A stretch of 15,878 nt of DNA from Chitinophaga pinensis (GTDB lineage: Bacteria > Bacteroidota > Bacteroidia > UKL13-3), in NCBI GenBank assembly GCA_945876985.1, contig CAMCQX010000005.1:1-15878 (forward strand). Reading direction: 5' to 3'. The stretch's first letter is position 1; each line of letters opens with the position of its first letter. Below, piece by piece: positions 8,203-14,268 of this stretch. The notes beneath the pieces were generated by a model. That model saw only the letters and a program-made list of their open reading frames with translations, did no database searches and had not been told where the DNA came from. Made by a program: the position numbers and the translations under genes.

Positions 8203-8793
8203 ATGCAAAAAATAGGTATTACTGGAAGTATTGGATCAGGTAAAAGCATCGTATGTAAAATATTTGAACAGCTTGGTGTGCCAATATATAATGCCGATGA
8301 AAGGGCAAAAATATTAATGATTTCGAATGCTGAAATGATTACAAAAGTAAAGTTGCTTTTTGGTCATGAAAGTTACACAGAAACAGGCGAACTAAACCGA
8401 AAACACCTGTCAGATATAGCATTTAATAACAAAGATTTATTAACTCAATTGAATCAAATTGTACATCCAATAGTTTTTAAAGATTTTGAAAATTGGCTAC
8501 TTAAAAAAGAGCAGTTAAATATTAATTACATTATTAAAGAAGCGGCATTAATGTTTGAAACCGACAGTTATAAAAAACTAGATAAATTTATAGTGGTAAC
8601 TGCTCCAATGGAATTAAGAATTAGCAGAACCATGCAAAGAGATTCCATTTTAAAAGAACAAGTATTATCAAGAATGAATAATCAATTGAGCCAAGAAGAG
8701 AAACTGGCTAAAGCTGATTATGAAATAATAAATGATGAACAAACTTCACTCATTGAACAAGTTTTTTCATTGCATCAGCTATTAAGTAAATAA
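8203..8793 (+). CDS. coaE: Dephospho-CoA kinase
   Basis: A 196-residue P-loop kinase that phosphorylates dephospho-CoA at the ribose 3' position, the last step of coenzyme A synthesis. The Walker A loop GSIGSGKS is at residues 8-15. Asp32 in YNADERAK matches the catalytic Asp of the family. A VHPIV motif is near 86-90 and a KEAALMFE segment near 120-127. The lid region carries RTMQRD and ends in DYEIIND, with Asn in the usual place near the adenine site. Length is normal. It follows the six-cysteine gene by 53 bp and converges with the minus-strand CNNM gene, with only 5 bp between the two stops. In many Bacteroidota coaE follows yajC and a YbbR gene; here it is more than 4 kb from yajC. Confidence 0.95.
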   Translation: MQKIGITGSIGSGKSIVCKIFEQLGVPIYNADERAKILMISNAEMITKVKLLFGHESYTETGELNRKHLSDIAFNNKDLLTQLNQIVHPIVFKDFENWLLKKEQLNINYIIKEAALMFETDSYKKLDKFIVVTAPMELRISRTMQRDSILKEQVLSRMNNQLSQEEKLAKADYEIINDEQTSLIEQVFSLHQLLSK

Positions 8794-8798
8794 TAATT

Positions 8799-10067
8799 TT
8801 ATATTGTTGACAATACTTTCAGAATCACTTCTTCCACTTTTGCACCACTCGATTTTTGAATTATAAATTCAAAATTATCAATAACAATTCTTTCCCCTTT
8901 TTGAGGAATATCCTCATGATTTGCAGTTATAAAGCCTCCTAAAGTATTGTATTCACCTTCGGGAAATTCTAAGTCATATTTGGTATTCAATAAATTAATT
9001 TCTAGTCTGGCAGAAAACAAATATTCATTTTCACTTAAAACTTTTTCTGTTAAAGTTTCGGTATCATGTTCGTCATCTATTTCTCCAAAAATTTCTTCCA
9101 TTACGTCTTCAATGGTAACAATTCCTGCAGTTCCACCCAATTCATTTACAACTAATGCAATGCTGCTGCGGGTTTTGCTAAACCTGTTTAAAACATCCAT
9201 TACCGAGGTAGTTGCGGGTACTATTTCAATGGGAAAAACAATTTCCTTGATTGATTCTACCTTTTTAAAAACTTCTTTTTGATGTACATAACCTATAATA
9301 TTATCAGGTGTTCCACCATAAACTAATATTTTTGATAAGCCTGTTTCAATAAATTTATTATATAATATTTCTGGAGTTTCGGTAATGTCTATAATTTCTA
9401 AATCAGTTCTTGGAGTCATACAATCACGAACTTTTAATTTTGAGAAATCCAAAGCGTTTTTAAACATTTCGGTGTCCACTTCTACATCGTCATCTCTATC
9501 ATTATCACTTACTTGATTGATATAATCATCTAAATCAATTTTAGTAAAAACAGGATTTGATTCAACGTATTTTATTTTTAAAAGACTATTCAATATAATT
9601 TTTGAAAGCCAAATAATTACGTGAACAATTGGCCAAAAAAGATAATAAAACAATAAAAATGGAAGCGCTAAAATATTTAAAACTAAATCAGGATTAATGC
9701 GGAAAAGCACTTTTGGAATAAATTCAGCGGTAAAAAGAACAATTAAAGTAGAAATAATTGTCTGTGAAAATAGCAAAAGAAAATGATGCGTTTCTAAATA
9801 AGGTGCTAATTGAGTAAGAATAGGATCTAAAACTTTAGCCATATAAATACCATAAATAACTAAACCTATATTGTTACCAACTAGCGTAGTACTTATAAAT
9901 TTAGATGGATTGTTTACAAAATTAGAAAGAATATTAGCTGTAACGCTTCCTTGTTTACTTTTTAATTCTATTAATAATTTGTTGGATGATATAAAAGCAA
10001 TTTCAGTGCCTGCAAAAAAAGCAGAAAACAAAATGCTGATTATTATGATTGTATAATGTTGGTCCAT
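8799..10067 (-). CDS. CNNM (DUF21)/CBS/CorC-type membrane protein, hemolysin-family
   Basis: A 422-residue protein with the full CNNM/CorC layout. The transmembrane DUF21 domain covers about residues 1-170 (SAFFAGTEIAFISSNK at 15-30, EFIPKVLFR at 115-123). A CBS pair covers about 205-325, with the typical CMTPRTDLEIID at 216-227 and VVNELGGTAGIVTIEDVMEE at 306-325. A CorC/HlyC domain follows at about 345-420 (EFPEGEYNTLGGFI). Relatives act in Mg2+ (or Co2+) efflux or resistance. A Bacteroidota branch, GldE, is linked to gliding motility. GldE normally sits by gldD, which is absent here, so I give no symbol. The gene converges with coaE and is divergent from the dehydrogenase gene. Confidence 0.9.
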   Translation of the reverse strand: MDQHYTIIIISILFSAFFAGTEIAFISSNKLLIELKSKQGSVTANILSNFVNNPSKFISTTLVGNNIGLVIYGIYMAKVLDPILTQLAPYLETHHFLLLFSQTIISTLIVLFTAEFIPKVLFRINPDLVLNILALPFLLFYYLFWPIVHVIIWLSKIILNSLLKIKYVESNPVFTKIDLDDYINQVSDNDRDDDVEVDTEMFKNALDFSKLKVRDCMTPRTDLEIIDITETPEILYNKFIETGLSKILVYGGTPDNIIGYVHQKEVFKKVESIKEIVFPIEIVPATTSVMDVLNRFSKTRSSIALVVNELGGTAGIVTIEDVMEEIFGEIDDEHDTETLTEKVLSENEYLFSARLEINLLNTKYDLEFPEGEYNTLGGFITANHEDIPQKGERIVIDNFEFIIQKSSGAKVEEVILKVLSTI

Positions 10068-10082
10068 TTAATAAATAAAGCA

Positions 10083-10090
10083 CAAATGTA
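10083..10090 (-). promoter_or_regulatory. Candidate -7 box of the CNNM gene
   Basis: On the minus strand this reads TACATTTG, a match to TAnnTTTG, 15 bases before the ATG. No TTG is placed at the normal distance, and the leader would be under 10 nt, so the call is tentative. Confidence 0.35.
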
Positions 10091-10167
10091 ATTATATTTC
10101 CGATTATTTGAAAGATGTCTAATTTCTTATCAATAAAAGCTCAGTTTTTCCCTTTGATTTTTCAGCT

Positions 10168-10196
10168 ATGAAATGTGAAAAATAAACATACTTTTG
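10168..10196 (+). promoter_or_regulatory. Candidate promoter of the amino-acid dehydrogenase gene
   Basis: TACTTTTG (10189-10196) matches TAnnTTTG exactly. An ATG, one mismatch from TTG, lies 18 bases upstream at 10168-10170. Transcription would start near 10203, 18 bases before the chosen ATG. The in-frame TTG at 10194 falls inside this box, which argues against it as the translation start. Confidence 0.5.
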
Positions 10197-10220
10197 CAGC
10201 CTTTAAAATTTAAAATAAAC

Positions 10221-11288
10221 ATGTCAGATATTTTCTCTCAATTGCAACAGCACGATCATGAGCAAATAGTTTTTTGCCAAGATGAGTACACAGGATTAAA
10301 AGCAATCATTGCTATTCATAATACTGTTTTAGGACCAGGTTTAGGTGGAACACGCGTATGGAATTATACAAGTGAAGCAGATGCAGTAAACGATGTTTTG
10401 CGTTTAAGCAGGGGAATGACTTACAAAGCCTCTATTTCAGGATTGAATTTGGGCGGTGCAAAAGCAGTAATTATAGGAGATGCAAAAACACTTAAAACCG
10501 AAGCATTAATGCGTAAGTTTGGTCGTTTTGTTGAAAATTTAAATGGTAAATACATTACCGCAGAGGATGTTAATACCACTACTCGCGATATGGAATATGT
10601 TAACATGGAAACTGATCATGTGGTTGGTTTACCTGAAAGCATGGGCGGAGGAGGAGATCCAAGCCCGGTAACTGCTTATGGTGTTTTTGTTGGTATGAAA
10701 GCAGCTGTAAAACATGCTTTTGGATCTGATAGTTTATCAGGTAAAAAAATTGCAGTTCAAGGTGTTGGAAAAGTTGGTGGTCATTTAATTGAATATTTAC
10801 ACAAAGAAGGTGCTCAATTATTTATTACTGATATCAATGAAGAAATTCTAAAAAAATATAGCAAAGATTTTGGTGCAACCATTGTTACAGGTGAAGAAAT
10901 TTATGGTTTAGATGTGGATGTTTTTGCACCTTGTGCAATGGGGGCAATATTAGATTCGGTAAATATTAACAAATTAAAATGTAAAGTAATTGCTGGTGCA
11001 GCAAATAACCAATTAGCTGACGAAAACATTCATGGTCCAATGATTATGGAAAAAGGAATTGCTTATGCTCCTGATTTTTTAGTTAATGCAGGTGGTTTAA
11101 TCAATGTTTACCAAGAACATATTGGTTATAACCGTGAAACGGCTTTTGCTAATACTGAAAAAATTTATGACACTACTTTAGCTATTTTCCAAAAATCGGA
11201 AAAAGATAAAGTTCATACACAAAAAGCAGCCACTGAATTAGCAGAAAAACGCATTAAAGACATCATGCGAGTGGGTTCTACTTACTAA
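10221..11288 (+). CDS. Leucine/branched-chain amino acid dehydrogenase (Glu/Leu/Phe/Val family)
   Basis: A 355-residue NAD-dependent oxidoreductase that reversibly deaminates a branched-chain amino acid to its 2-oxo acid, giving NADH and ammonia. The substrate-binding domain has GPGLGGTRVW at 38-47 and GMTYKASISGLNLGGAKAVI at 65-84. Lys69 and Lys81 correspond to the substrate-carboxylate and catalytic lysines of leucine dehydrogenase. AEDVNT at 114-119 holds the conserved Asp116. The Rossmann motif GVGKVG is at 181-186, and Asp residues near 203 would favour NAD. The length fits leucine/valine dehydrogenases rather than the longer glutamate dehydrogenases, but preference among Leu, Val and Phe is not decidable here. 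It stands alone with its own candidate promoter and a strong terminator. Confidence 0.9.
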   Translation: MSDIFSQLQQHDHEQIVFCQDEYTGLKAIIAIHNTVLGPGLGGTRVWNYTSEADAVNDVLRLSRGMTYKASISGLNLGGAKAVIIGDAKTLKTEALMRKFGRFVENLNGKYITAEDVNTTTRDMEYVNMETDHVVGLPESMGGGGDPSPVTAYGVFVGMKAAVKHAFGSDSLSGKKIAVQGVGKVGGHLIEYLHKEGAQLFITDINEEILKKYSKDFGATIVTGEEIYGLDVDVFAPCAMGAILDSVNINKLKCKVIAGAANNQLADENIHGPMIMEKGIAYAPDFLVNAGGLINVYQEHIGYNRETAFANTEKIYDTTLAIFQKSEKDKVHTQKAATELAEKRIKDIMRVGSTY

Positions 11289-11296
11289 TAAAATTG

Positions 11297-11334
11297 AAAA
11301 GCTAAGTTTAGCATTTTGCTAAACTTAGCTTTTT
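11297..11334 (+). terminator. Intrinsic terminator of the dehydrogenase gene
   Basis: A perfect 16-bp stem pairs AAAAGCTAAGTTTAGC (11297-11312) with GCTAAACTTAGCTTTT (11318-11333) around ATTTT. It has A-tract and T-tract feet, so it could also work for transcripts entering from the other side. Confidence 0.88.
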
Positions 11335-11429
11335 ATGATAATAAAATTGTTCTTTAGGTAAATTAAAAAATTGTATTGCTAAGCCTAGTGAATTTATAAA
11401 TCAATTAGCATACATAAAAAATAATAGCT

Positions 11430-12374
11430 ATGCTATTCAGACGTTTTTTAAGGATTAAAACTTTTCAAGCATTATATGCTTACAAACAAGATCAAAGCTC
11501 AAGTAGGGCTGTTGCACAAAAGAATCTTGTTAAATCACTAGACAAAGCTTACGATGTTTATATTTTTTTATTGTCGTTCATCATTGAGTTCAAATTCTTT
11601 TTAGGAAAAGAAATTGAAATTCAAGAAAACAAACACATTCCTCAACCAGAACAATTGGCTTTTATCAAAGCTATTCACGATAATGGTGCCATTGCCATGT
11701 TTGAAAATGACTTGAATTTACAAGAAAAAATAAAAGCGAGTAAATTTGATTGGAGTAAAAGTTCAGATTTCTTCCGTCAAATATTTACCGAATTAAAAGA
11801 ATTAGAAACCCTTACAGCGTCAACAAAAGATGGTGATTTTTCTATTTTTGCCGAAAAACAAATTTTACTAGAAATAGTTGAAAGTTTGGTTGCTGACAGT
11901 GAAGTTTTTAACGATTACATGGAACAACAATTCATTAATTGGGAAGACGATGATGTGATGGCTTTAATGGCTTTTCAAAAAACGCTTTCTACCATTAAAC
12001 AAAACAAGCAACCAGAAATTTTAAATGGGTTTTATAACGATAAATTTGAAGATACTAATTTTGTGTCTGATTTATTCTTTAAAACCTTGGAACACGAAGA
12101 TCATTTAACAGAATTAATTAGCTCTAAAACTCAAAATTGGGATGCGGATAGGATTGCAACTGTTGACATGCTTTTAATGAAAATGGCCATGTGTGAAATT
12201 ACCCTATTTAGCCAAATTCCAGTTAAAGTAAGTATCAATGAATATTTGGAAATTGCCAAAATTTATAGCAGTCCAAATAGTCATACTTTTATGAATGGAG
12301 TATTGGATAAAATTCAATTGGATTTACGCAAAGAAGATAAAATTATCAAAACAGGTAGGGGCTTAATGGAATAA
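11430..12374 (+). CDS. nusB: Transcription antitermination factor NusB (long Bacteroidota form)
   Basis: A 314-residue protein. The N-terminus LFRRFLRIKTFQALYAY is typical of Bacteroidota NusB. The C-terminal NusB fold covers about residues 215-306, with NWDADRIATVDMLLMKMA and the signature PVKVSINEYLEIAKIYS, followed by FMNGVLDKI. NusB with NusE (S10) binds boxA RNA and supports antitermination of rRNA transcription. The length is about twice that of E. coli NusB because of an inserted middle region (about 60-210), which is normal for this phylum. It starts a probable unit with the DUF1573 lipoprotein and yajC genes. No consensus promoter is visible in the 96 bp after the preceding terminator. 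Confidence 0.92.
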   Translation: MLFRRFLRIKTFQALYAYKQDQSSSRAVAQKNLVKSLDKAYDVYIFLLSFIIEFKFFLGKEIEIQENKHIPQPEQLAFIKAIHDNGAIAMFENDLNLQEKIKASKFDWSKSSDFFRQIFTELKELETLTASTKDGDFSIFAEKQILLEIVESLVADSEVFNDYMEQQFINWEDDDVMALMAFQKTLSTIKQNKQPEILNGFYNDKFEDTNFVSDLFFKTLEHEDHLTELISSKTQNWDADRIATVDMLLMKMAMCEITLFSQIPVKVSINEYLEIAKIYSSPNSHTFMNGVLDKIQLDLRKEDKIIKTGRGLME

Positions 12375-12380
12375 ATTGAA

Positions 12381-12418
12381 GTTCATTGAGCCTTTCGGTC
12401 ATTGAGCTTGTTGAAATG
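12381..12418. repeat. Short dispersed-repeat remnant (CATTGAGC type)
   Basis: Two copies of a GNTCATTGAGC block (12381-12391 and 12397-12407) lie 16 bp apart between nusB and the lipoprotein gene. The second continues TTGTTGAAATG. This resembles the interspersed sequence CATTGAGCTTGTCGAAATG, which I remember from intergenic regions of many bacteria. The resemblance is from memory and needs a search. Confidence 0.55.
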
Positions 12419-12479
12419 CGAAATGATAATCAAAAACAAAAAAAATCTATTAATATTGAAGCCGAAAACAAAATACTTT

Positions 12480-12956
12480 ATGAAAAGAATTCTTATTTCA
12501 ACCTTAATTTTAACAACAATTGCTTGCAATAGCAATACCGGAAATCAAGCAGGAACTGAAATAGTAACCAATCCGGCAACGGCCGAAAATCCCAATGCTG
12601 AAAACGTAAATGCAACCGAAATTACTTTTGAACAAAACATGTTCGACTTTGGTACCATCAAAGAAGGTGAGTTGGTAAACCACAAATTTAAATTTACAAA
12701 CACAGGTAAAAATCCTTTGTTAATTACCAACGCATCGGCTAGTTGCGGATGTACAGTTCCTAATTGGCCAAAAGAACCCATTGCACCCGGAAAAAGTAGC
12801 GAAATAGATGTTACTTTTAACAGTGAGGGAAAACCAAATCATGCTGAAAAAACAGTAACAGTAGTGGCTAACACTTCACCAACTAATACCATGCTTTTAA
12901 TTAAAGGAGAAGTAACTCCTGCAAATACATCGTCAACAACACCAAGCACTCATTAA
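12480..12956 (+). CDS. DUF1573 lipoprotein
   Basis: A 158-residue protein with an N-terminal lipoprotein signal ending TTIAC (Cys16). A low-complexity linker runs to about residue 43. A DUF1573 domain covers about residues 44-150 (FEQNMFDFGTIKEGE, HKFKFTNTGKNPLLI, SCGCTVPNWPKEPIAPG, then a final beta strand LLIKGEVTPA). DUF1573 is an Ig-like fold common in Bacteroidota; its function is unknown. The paired Cys in SCGCT is a family trait. I chose ATG 12480, which gives a clean signal peptide. The upstream in-frame TTG (12402) lies inside a dispersed repeat and is unlikely. The gene is between nusB and yajC, an order I recall as conserved in the phylum. Confidence 0.88.
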   Translation: MKRILISTLILTTIACNSNTGNQAGTEIVTNPATAENPNAENVNATEITFEQNMFDFGTIKEGELVNHKFKFTNTGKNPLLITNASASCGCTVPNWPKEPIAPGKSSEIDVTFNSEGKPNHAEKTVTVVANTSPTNTMLLIKGEVTPANTSSTTPSTH

Positions 12957-12989
12957 TTTAAACCAAACAAAAACATAAATAAACACAAC

Positions 12990-13316
12990 ATGAATTTTAC
13001 TTTATTACAAGCAGCCGCAGCTAATGGCGGAGGATGGAGCCAATTGATATTCTTTGTTCCAATGATTGCTATTTTTTACTTCTTTATGATTCGCCCTCAA
13101 ATGAAGAAACAAAAAGACCAAAAGAAACTAATTGATTCCATTGCCAAAGGCGATAAAATTGTTACTTTAGGTGGAATTCAGGCTAAAGTTACTGAAGTAA
13201 ATGATAATTATTTAATTATTGAAAGCGAAGGTACTAAGTTAAGAATTAACAAAAGTGCAGTAAGTTTAGAAGCTACTCAAGCTGTTAATCCAGCTAAGAA
13301 AGAAGAAACCAAATAA
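12990..13316 (+). CDS. yajC: Preprotein translocase accessory subunit YajC
   Basis: A 108-residue single-pass membrane protein of the SecDF-YajC group, which assists Sec-dependent export. The hydrophobic segment is at about residues 18-34. It is followed by the family hallmark IRPQMKKQKDQKK (34-46) and a small cytoplasmic domain with GDKIVTLGGIQAKVTEV and LRINKSAV. Length and motifs are normal. It lies 33 bp after the DUF1573 gene and is probably co-transcribed with nusB. A terminator follows after 22 bp. No YbbR gene follows, although I expect one after yajC in many relatives. Confidence 0.95.
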   Translation: MNFTLLQAAAANGGGWSQLIFFVPMIAIFYFFMIRPQMKKQKDQKKLIDSIAKGDKIVTLGGIQAKVTEVNDNYLIIESEGTKLRINKSAVSLEATQAVNPAKKEETK

Positions 13317-13338
13317 TTATTAAACATCATTATTTACC

Positions 13339-13370
13339 AAAAAGTCAGGCTCAGGTCTGACTTTTTTTGT
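13339..13370 (+). terminator. Intrinsic terminator of the nusB-yajC unit
   Basis: AAAAAGTCAG (13339-13348) pairs with CTGACTTTTT (13357-13366), 10 bp, with one more G-U and one C-G pair possible inside before a TCAG loop. A T-rich tail follows. Confidence 0.88.
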
Positions 13371-13392
13371 TTTCCACCCCGGTCTTCAACCA

Positions 13393-13406
13393 CCCCTCTA
13401 GAGGGG
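13393..13406. repeat. 14-bp perfect palindrome
   Basis: CCCCTCTAGAGGGG reads the same on both strands, with no loop bases. I recall CCCTC/GAGGG palindromes as common intergenic sequences in Bacteroidota, but I cannot check copy number here. Confidence 0.7.
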
Positions 13407-13412
13407 AATTTG

Positions 13413-13443
13413 ATTGCCTATGGTTGGTGTTTTCACCAACCAA
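13413..13443. repeat. TGCCTAT hairpin family, copy 1
   Basis: ATTGCCTAT is followed by the arms TGGTTGGTG (13421-13429) and CACCAACCA (13434-13442), a perfect 9-bp stem with loop TTTT. Related copies are at 14034-14064 and within 14154-14268. All three share the TGCCTAT prefix, the T-only loop and the same orientation. Confidence 0.8.
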
Positions 13444-13452
13444 TTATATTTA

Positions 13453-13530
13453 TACTATTTATCCTCGCTTGGTGTCCCCACCAATCGAATTTGAGAAGTT
13501 GGTGAGGACACCAACTTCGTACAAATAGTA
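13453..13530. repeat. Nested inverted-repeat element
   Basis: The outer arms TACTATTT (13453-13460) and AAATAGTA (13523-13530) are perfect complements. Inside are two further perfect hairpins: TTGGTG/CACCAA with loop TCCC (13469-13484) and GAAGTTGGTG/CACCAACTTC with loop AGGA (13495-13518). The two inner hairpins are also near reverse complements of each other, so the element can fold as one long arm or as a clover-like form. Confidence 0.7.
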
Positions 13531-13536
13531 AATGGG

Positions 13537-13587
13537 TTCGGATTACAAATCACGAACTGGCTAAGAATTTTTCTTCGGATTACAAAT
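13537..13587. repeat. 14-bp direct repeat
   Basis: TTCGGATTACAAAT occurs at 13537-13550 and again at 13574-13587, a period of 37 bp. The sequence between the copies shows no other feature. Only two copies are present, so this is not an array. Confidence 0.7.
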
Positions 13588-13639
13588 AAACTAAACTATC
13601 CTTAGAGTTAGCAAATCGCTCTAAGGATTTTAATTGATT

Positions 13640-13662
13640 GTAGTTTCCGATAGCTATCGGAA
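13640..13662. repeat. REP-like palindrome with GTAG foot, copy 1
   Basis: GTAG (13640-13643) precedes the 18-bp palindrome TTCCGATAGCTATCGGAA (13645-13662). The 16-bp core TCCGATAGCTATCGGA recurs at 13722-13737. The GTAG-plus-hairpin arrangement recalls REP elements mobilised by RAYT transposases; that link is inference. Confidence 0.6.
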
Positions 13663-13717
13663 TCTGACACGGGCACATTTAAAACAATTTTGGAGACTCT
13701 TTTTTCATTTTAAATCC

Positions 13718-13738
13718 GTAGTCCGATAGCTATCGGAC
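13718..13738. repeat. REP-like palindrome with GTAG foot, copy 2
   Basis: GTAG (13718-13721) overlaps the 18-bp palindrome GTCCGATAGCTATCGGAC (13721-13738). It has the same core and orientation as the copy at 13640-13662. The outermost pair is G-C here and T-A there, so symmetry is kept while the base changes. Confidence 0.6.
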
Positions 13739-13803
13739 CCTGCCCGCAATGGCTTGGCTTCAGACTAAGGATAGTTATGCTAAAAAAAACACCAACAATC
13801 GTC

Positions 13804-13831
13804 ATGCCGCAGGCATCAGTTGGTAAACTGA
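13804..13831. repeat. Two adjoining small hairpins
   Basis: ATGCC/GGCAT around GCA (13804-13816) is directly followed by TCAGTT/AACTGA around GGTA (13816-13831). The two share one base and could not both be fully paired there. Confidence 0.55.
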
Positions 13832-13904
13832 CACAGTCTTCTTTCCTTATAACCATTATAGAGTTATATTTTTTTAAACATCAATCATTATCCTTTTTTT
13901 CTTC

Positions 13905-13931
13905 TTTCTTTTTCCTGTGATGAAAAAGAAA
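13905..13931. repeat. Pyrimidine/purine hairpin
   Basis: TTTCTTTTTC (13905-13914) pairs perfectly with GAAAAAGAAA (13922-13931) around CTGTGAT. The T-run is on the wrong side for a terminator on the plus strand. I remember similar TTTTTC...GAAAAAGAAAC blocks in other Bacteroidota intergenic regions. Confidence 0.5.
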
Positions 13932-13934
13932 CAA

Positions 13935-14012
13935 TCCCGATGTGTCGGGACATGACAATAAAAAGCTACCCTCCCGCAAGGCCAGATGCACGGCCCGCTT
14001 TATTGTCGGGCC
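13935..14012. repeat. GC-rich inverted-repeat block
   Basis: Three structures lie together. TCCCGA/TCGGGA forms a stem around TGTG (13935-13950). GACAATAAAAAGC (13954-13966) pairs with GCTTTATTGTC (13997-14007) with a two-base bulge. GGCCCG/CGGGCC pairs around a 9-base loop (13992-14012) and competes with the second. The enclosed sequence is about two-thirds G+C. This composition is unlike the neighbours and suggests an inserted or foreign fragment. Confidence 0.55.
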
Positions 14013-14033
14013 AACGCTCGCCAAATAACAGGC

Positions 14034-14064
14034 ACTGCCTATGTTCGGTGTTTTCACCGAACAT
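14034..14064. repeat. TGCCTAT hairpin family, copy 2
   Basis: ACTGCCT is followed by the arms ATGTTCGGTG (14041-14050) and CACCGAACAT (14055-14064), a perfect 10-bp stem with loop TTTT. Compared with copy 1, two arm positions differ and in both cases the partner base has changed to keep pairing. Confidence 0.8.
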
Positions 14065-14096
14065 TTATCGTATTAGTTAGAGAAAACACAGTTAAA

Positions 14097-14138
14097 CGTC
14101 ATTGCGAGGCACGAAGCAATCTCACGAATAAAGTGAGA
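14097..14138. repeat. CGTCATTGCGAG-type dispersed repeat with trailing hairpin
   Basis: CGTCATTGCGAGGCACGAAG, ending in CAATCTC (14097-14123), contains ATTGC/GCAAT arms. It closely resembles an interspersed repeat that I remember from several phyla. It runs into TCTCAC/GTGAGA (14120-14138), a 6-bp stem around a 7-base loop. Confidence 0.6.
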
Positions 14139-14153
14139 AATTCGAAATCCTAA

Positions 14154-14268
14154 ATTGCCTATGGTTGGTGTTTTTACCAACCAATAAAGTAACAACGGTT
14201 GGTCAAAAGACATAAACGTAAGCAAGCATGACGGTTGATGAAGGTTTCTGCAAATTATTATAGGCAAT
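14154..14268. repeat. TGCCTAT hairpin copy 3 inside a 9-bp inverted repeat
   Basis: ATTGCCTAT (14154-14162) has its exact reverse complement ATAGGCAAT at 14260-14268. The hairpin arms are TGGTTGGTG (14162-14170) and TACCAACCA (14175-14183), with one G-U at the loop end. A further GGTTGGT at 14197-14203 can pair with ACCAACC (14176-14182) and so competes with the first stem. Confidence 0.6.

Larger units (their letters stand above)
13594..13776. repeat. 183-bp segment bounded by 12-bp inverted repeats
   Basis: AACTATCCTTAG (13594-13605) and CTAAGGATAGTT (13765-13776) are exact reverse complements. The left end also forms a local 10-bp stem, ATCCTTAGAG (13598-13607) with CTCTAAGGAT (13619-13628), around an 11-base loop. 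The segment contains both GTAG-preceded palindromes. It has the look of a small non-autonomous element, but I see no clear target-site duplication and no coding sequence. Confidence 0.55.

Noticed and set aside
8947..9282. 111-residue plus-strand reading frame within the CNNM gene
   Set aside because: It is antisense to a well-supported conserved gene and has no domain; the same holds for the other antisense frames in eno, parC, the transporter, the dehydrogenase and DUF1573 genes.
10194..10220. Upstream TTG start of the dehydrogenase
   Set aside because: It falls inside the candidate -7 box, and the added residues do not resemble the family N-terminus.
12402..12479. Upstream TTG start of the DUF1573 lipoprotein
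   Set aside because: It lies in a repeat remnant and would place 26 residues before a clean lipoprotein signal peptide.
13905..13931. Hairpin as a terminator
   Set aside because: No T-run follows it in the plus direction, and on the minus strand it lies well past the dedicated terminator at 14281-14313.
14073..14267. 64-residue minus-strand reading frame in the repeat cluster
   Set aside because: It is composed of repeat sequence, lacks a recognisable domain and has no promoter or start context.
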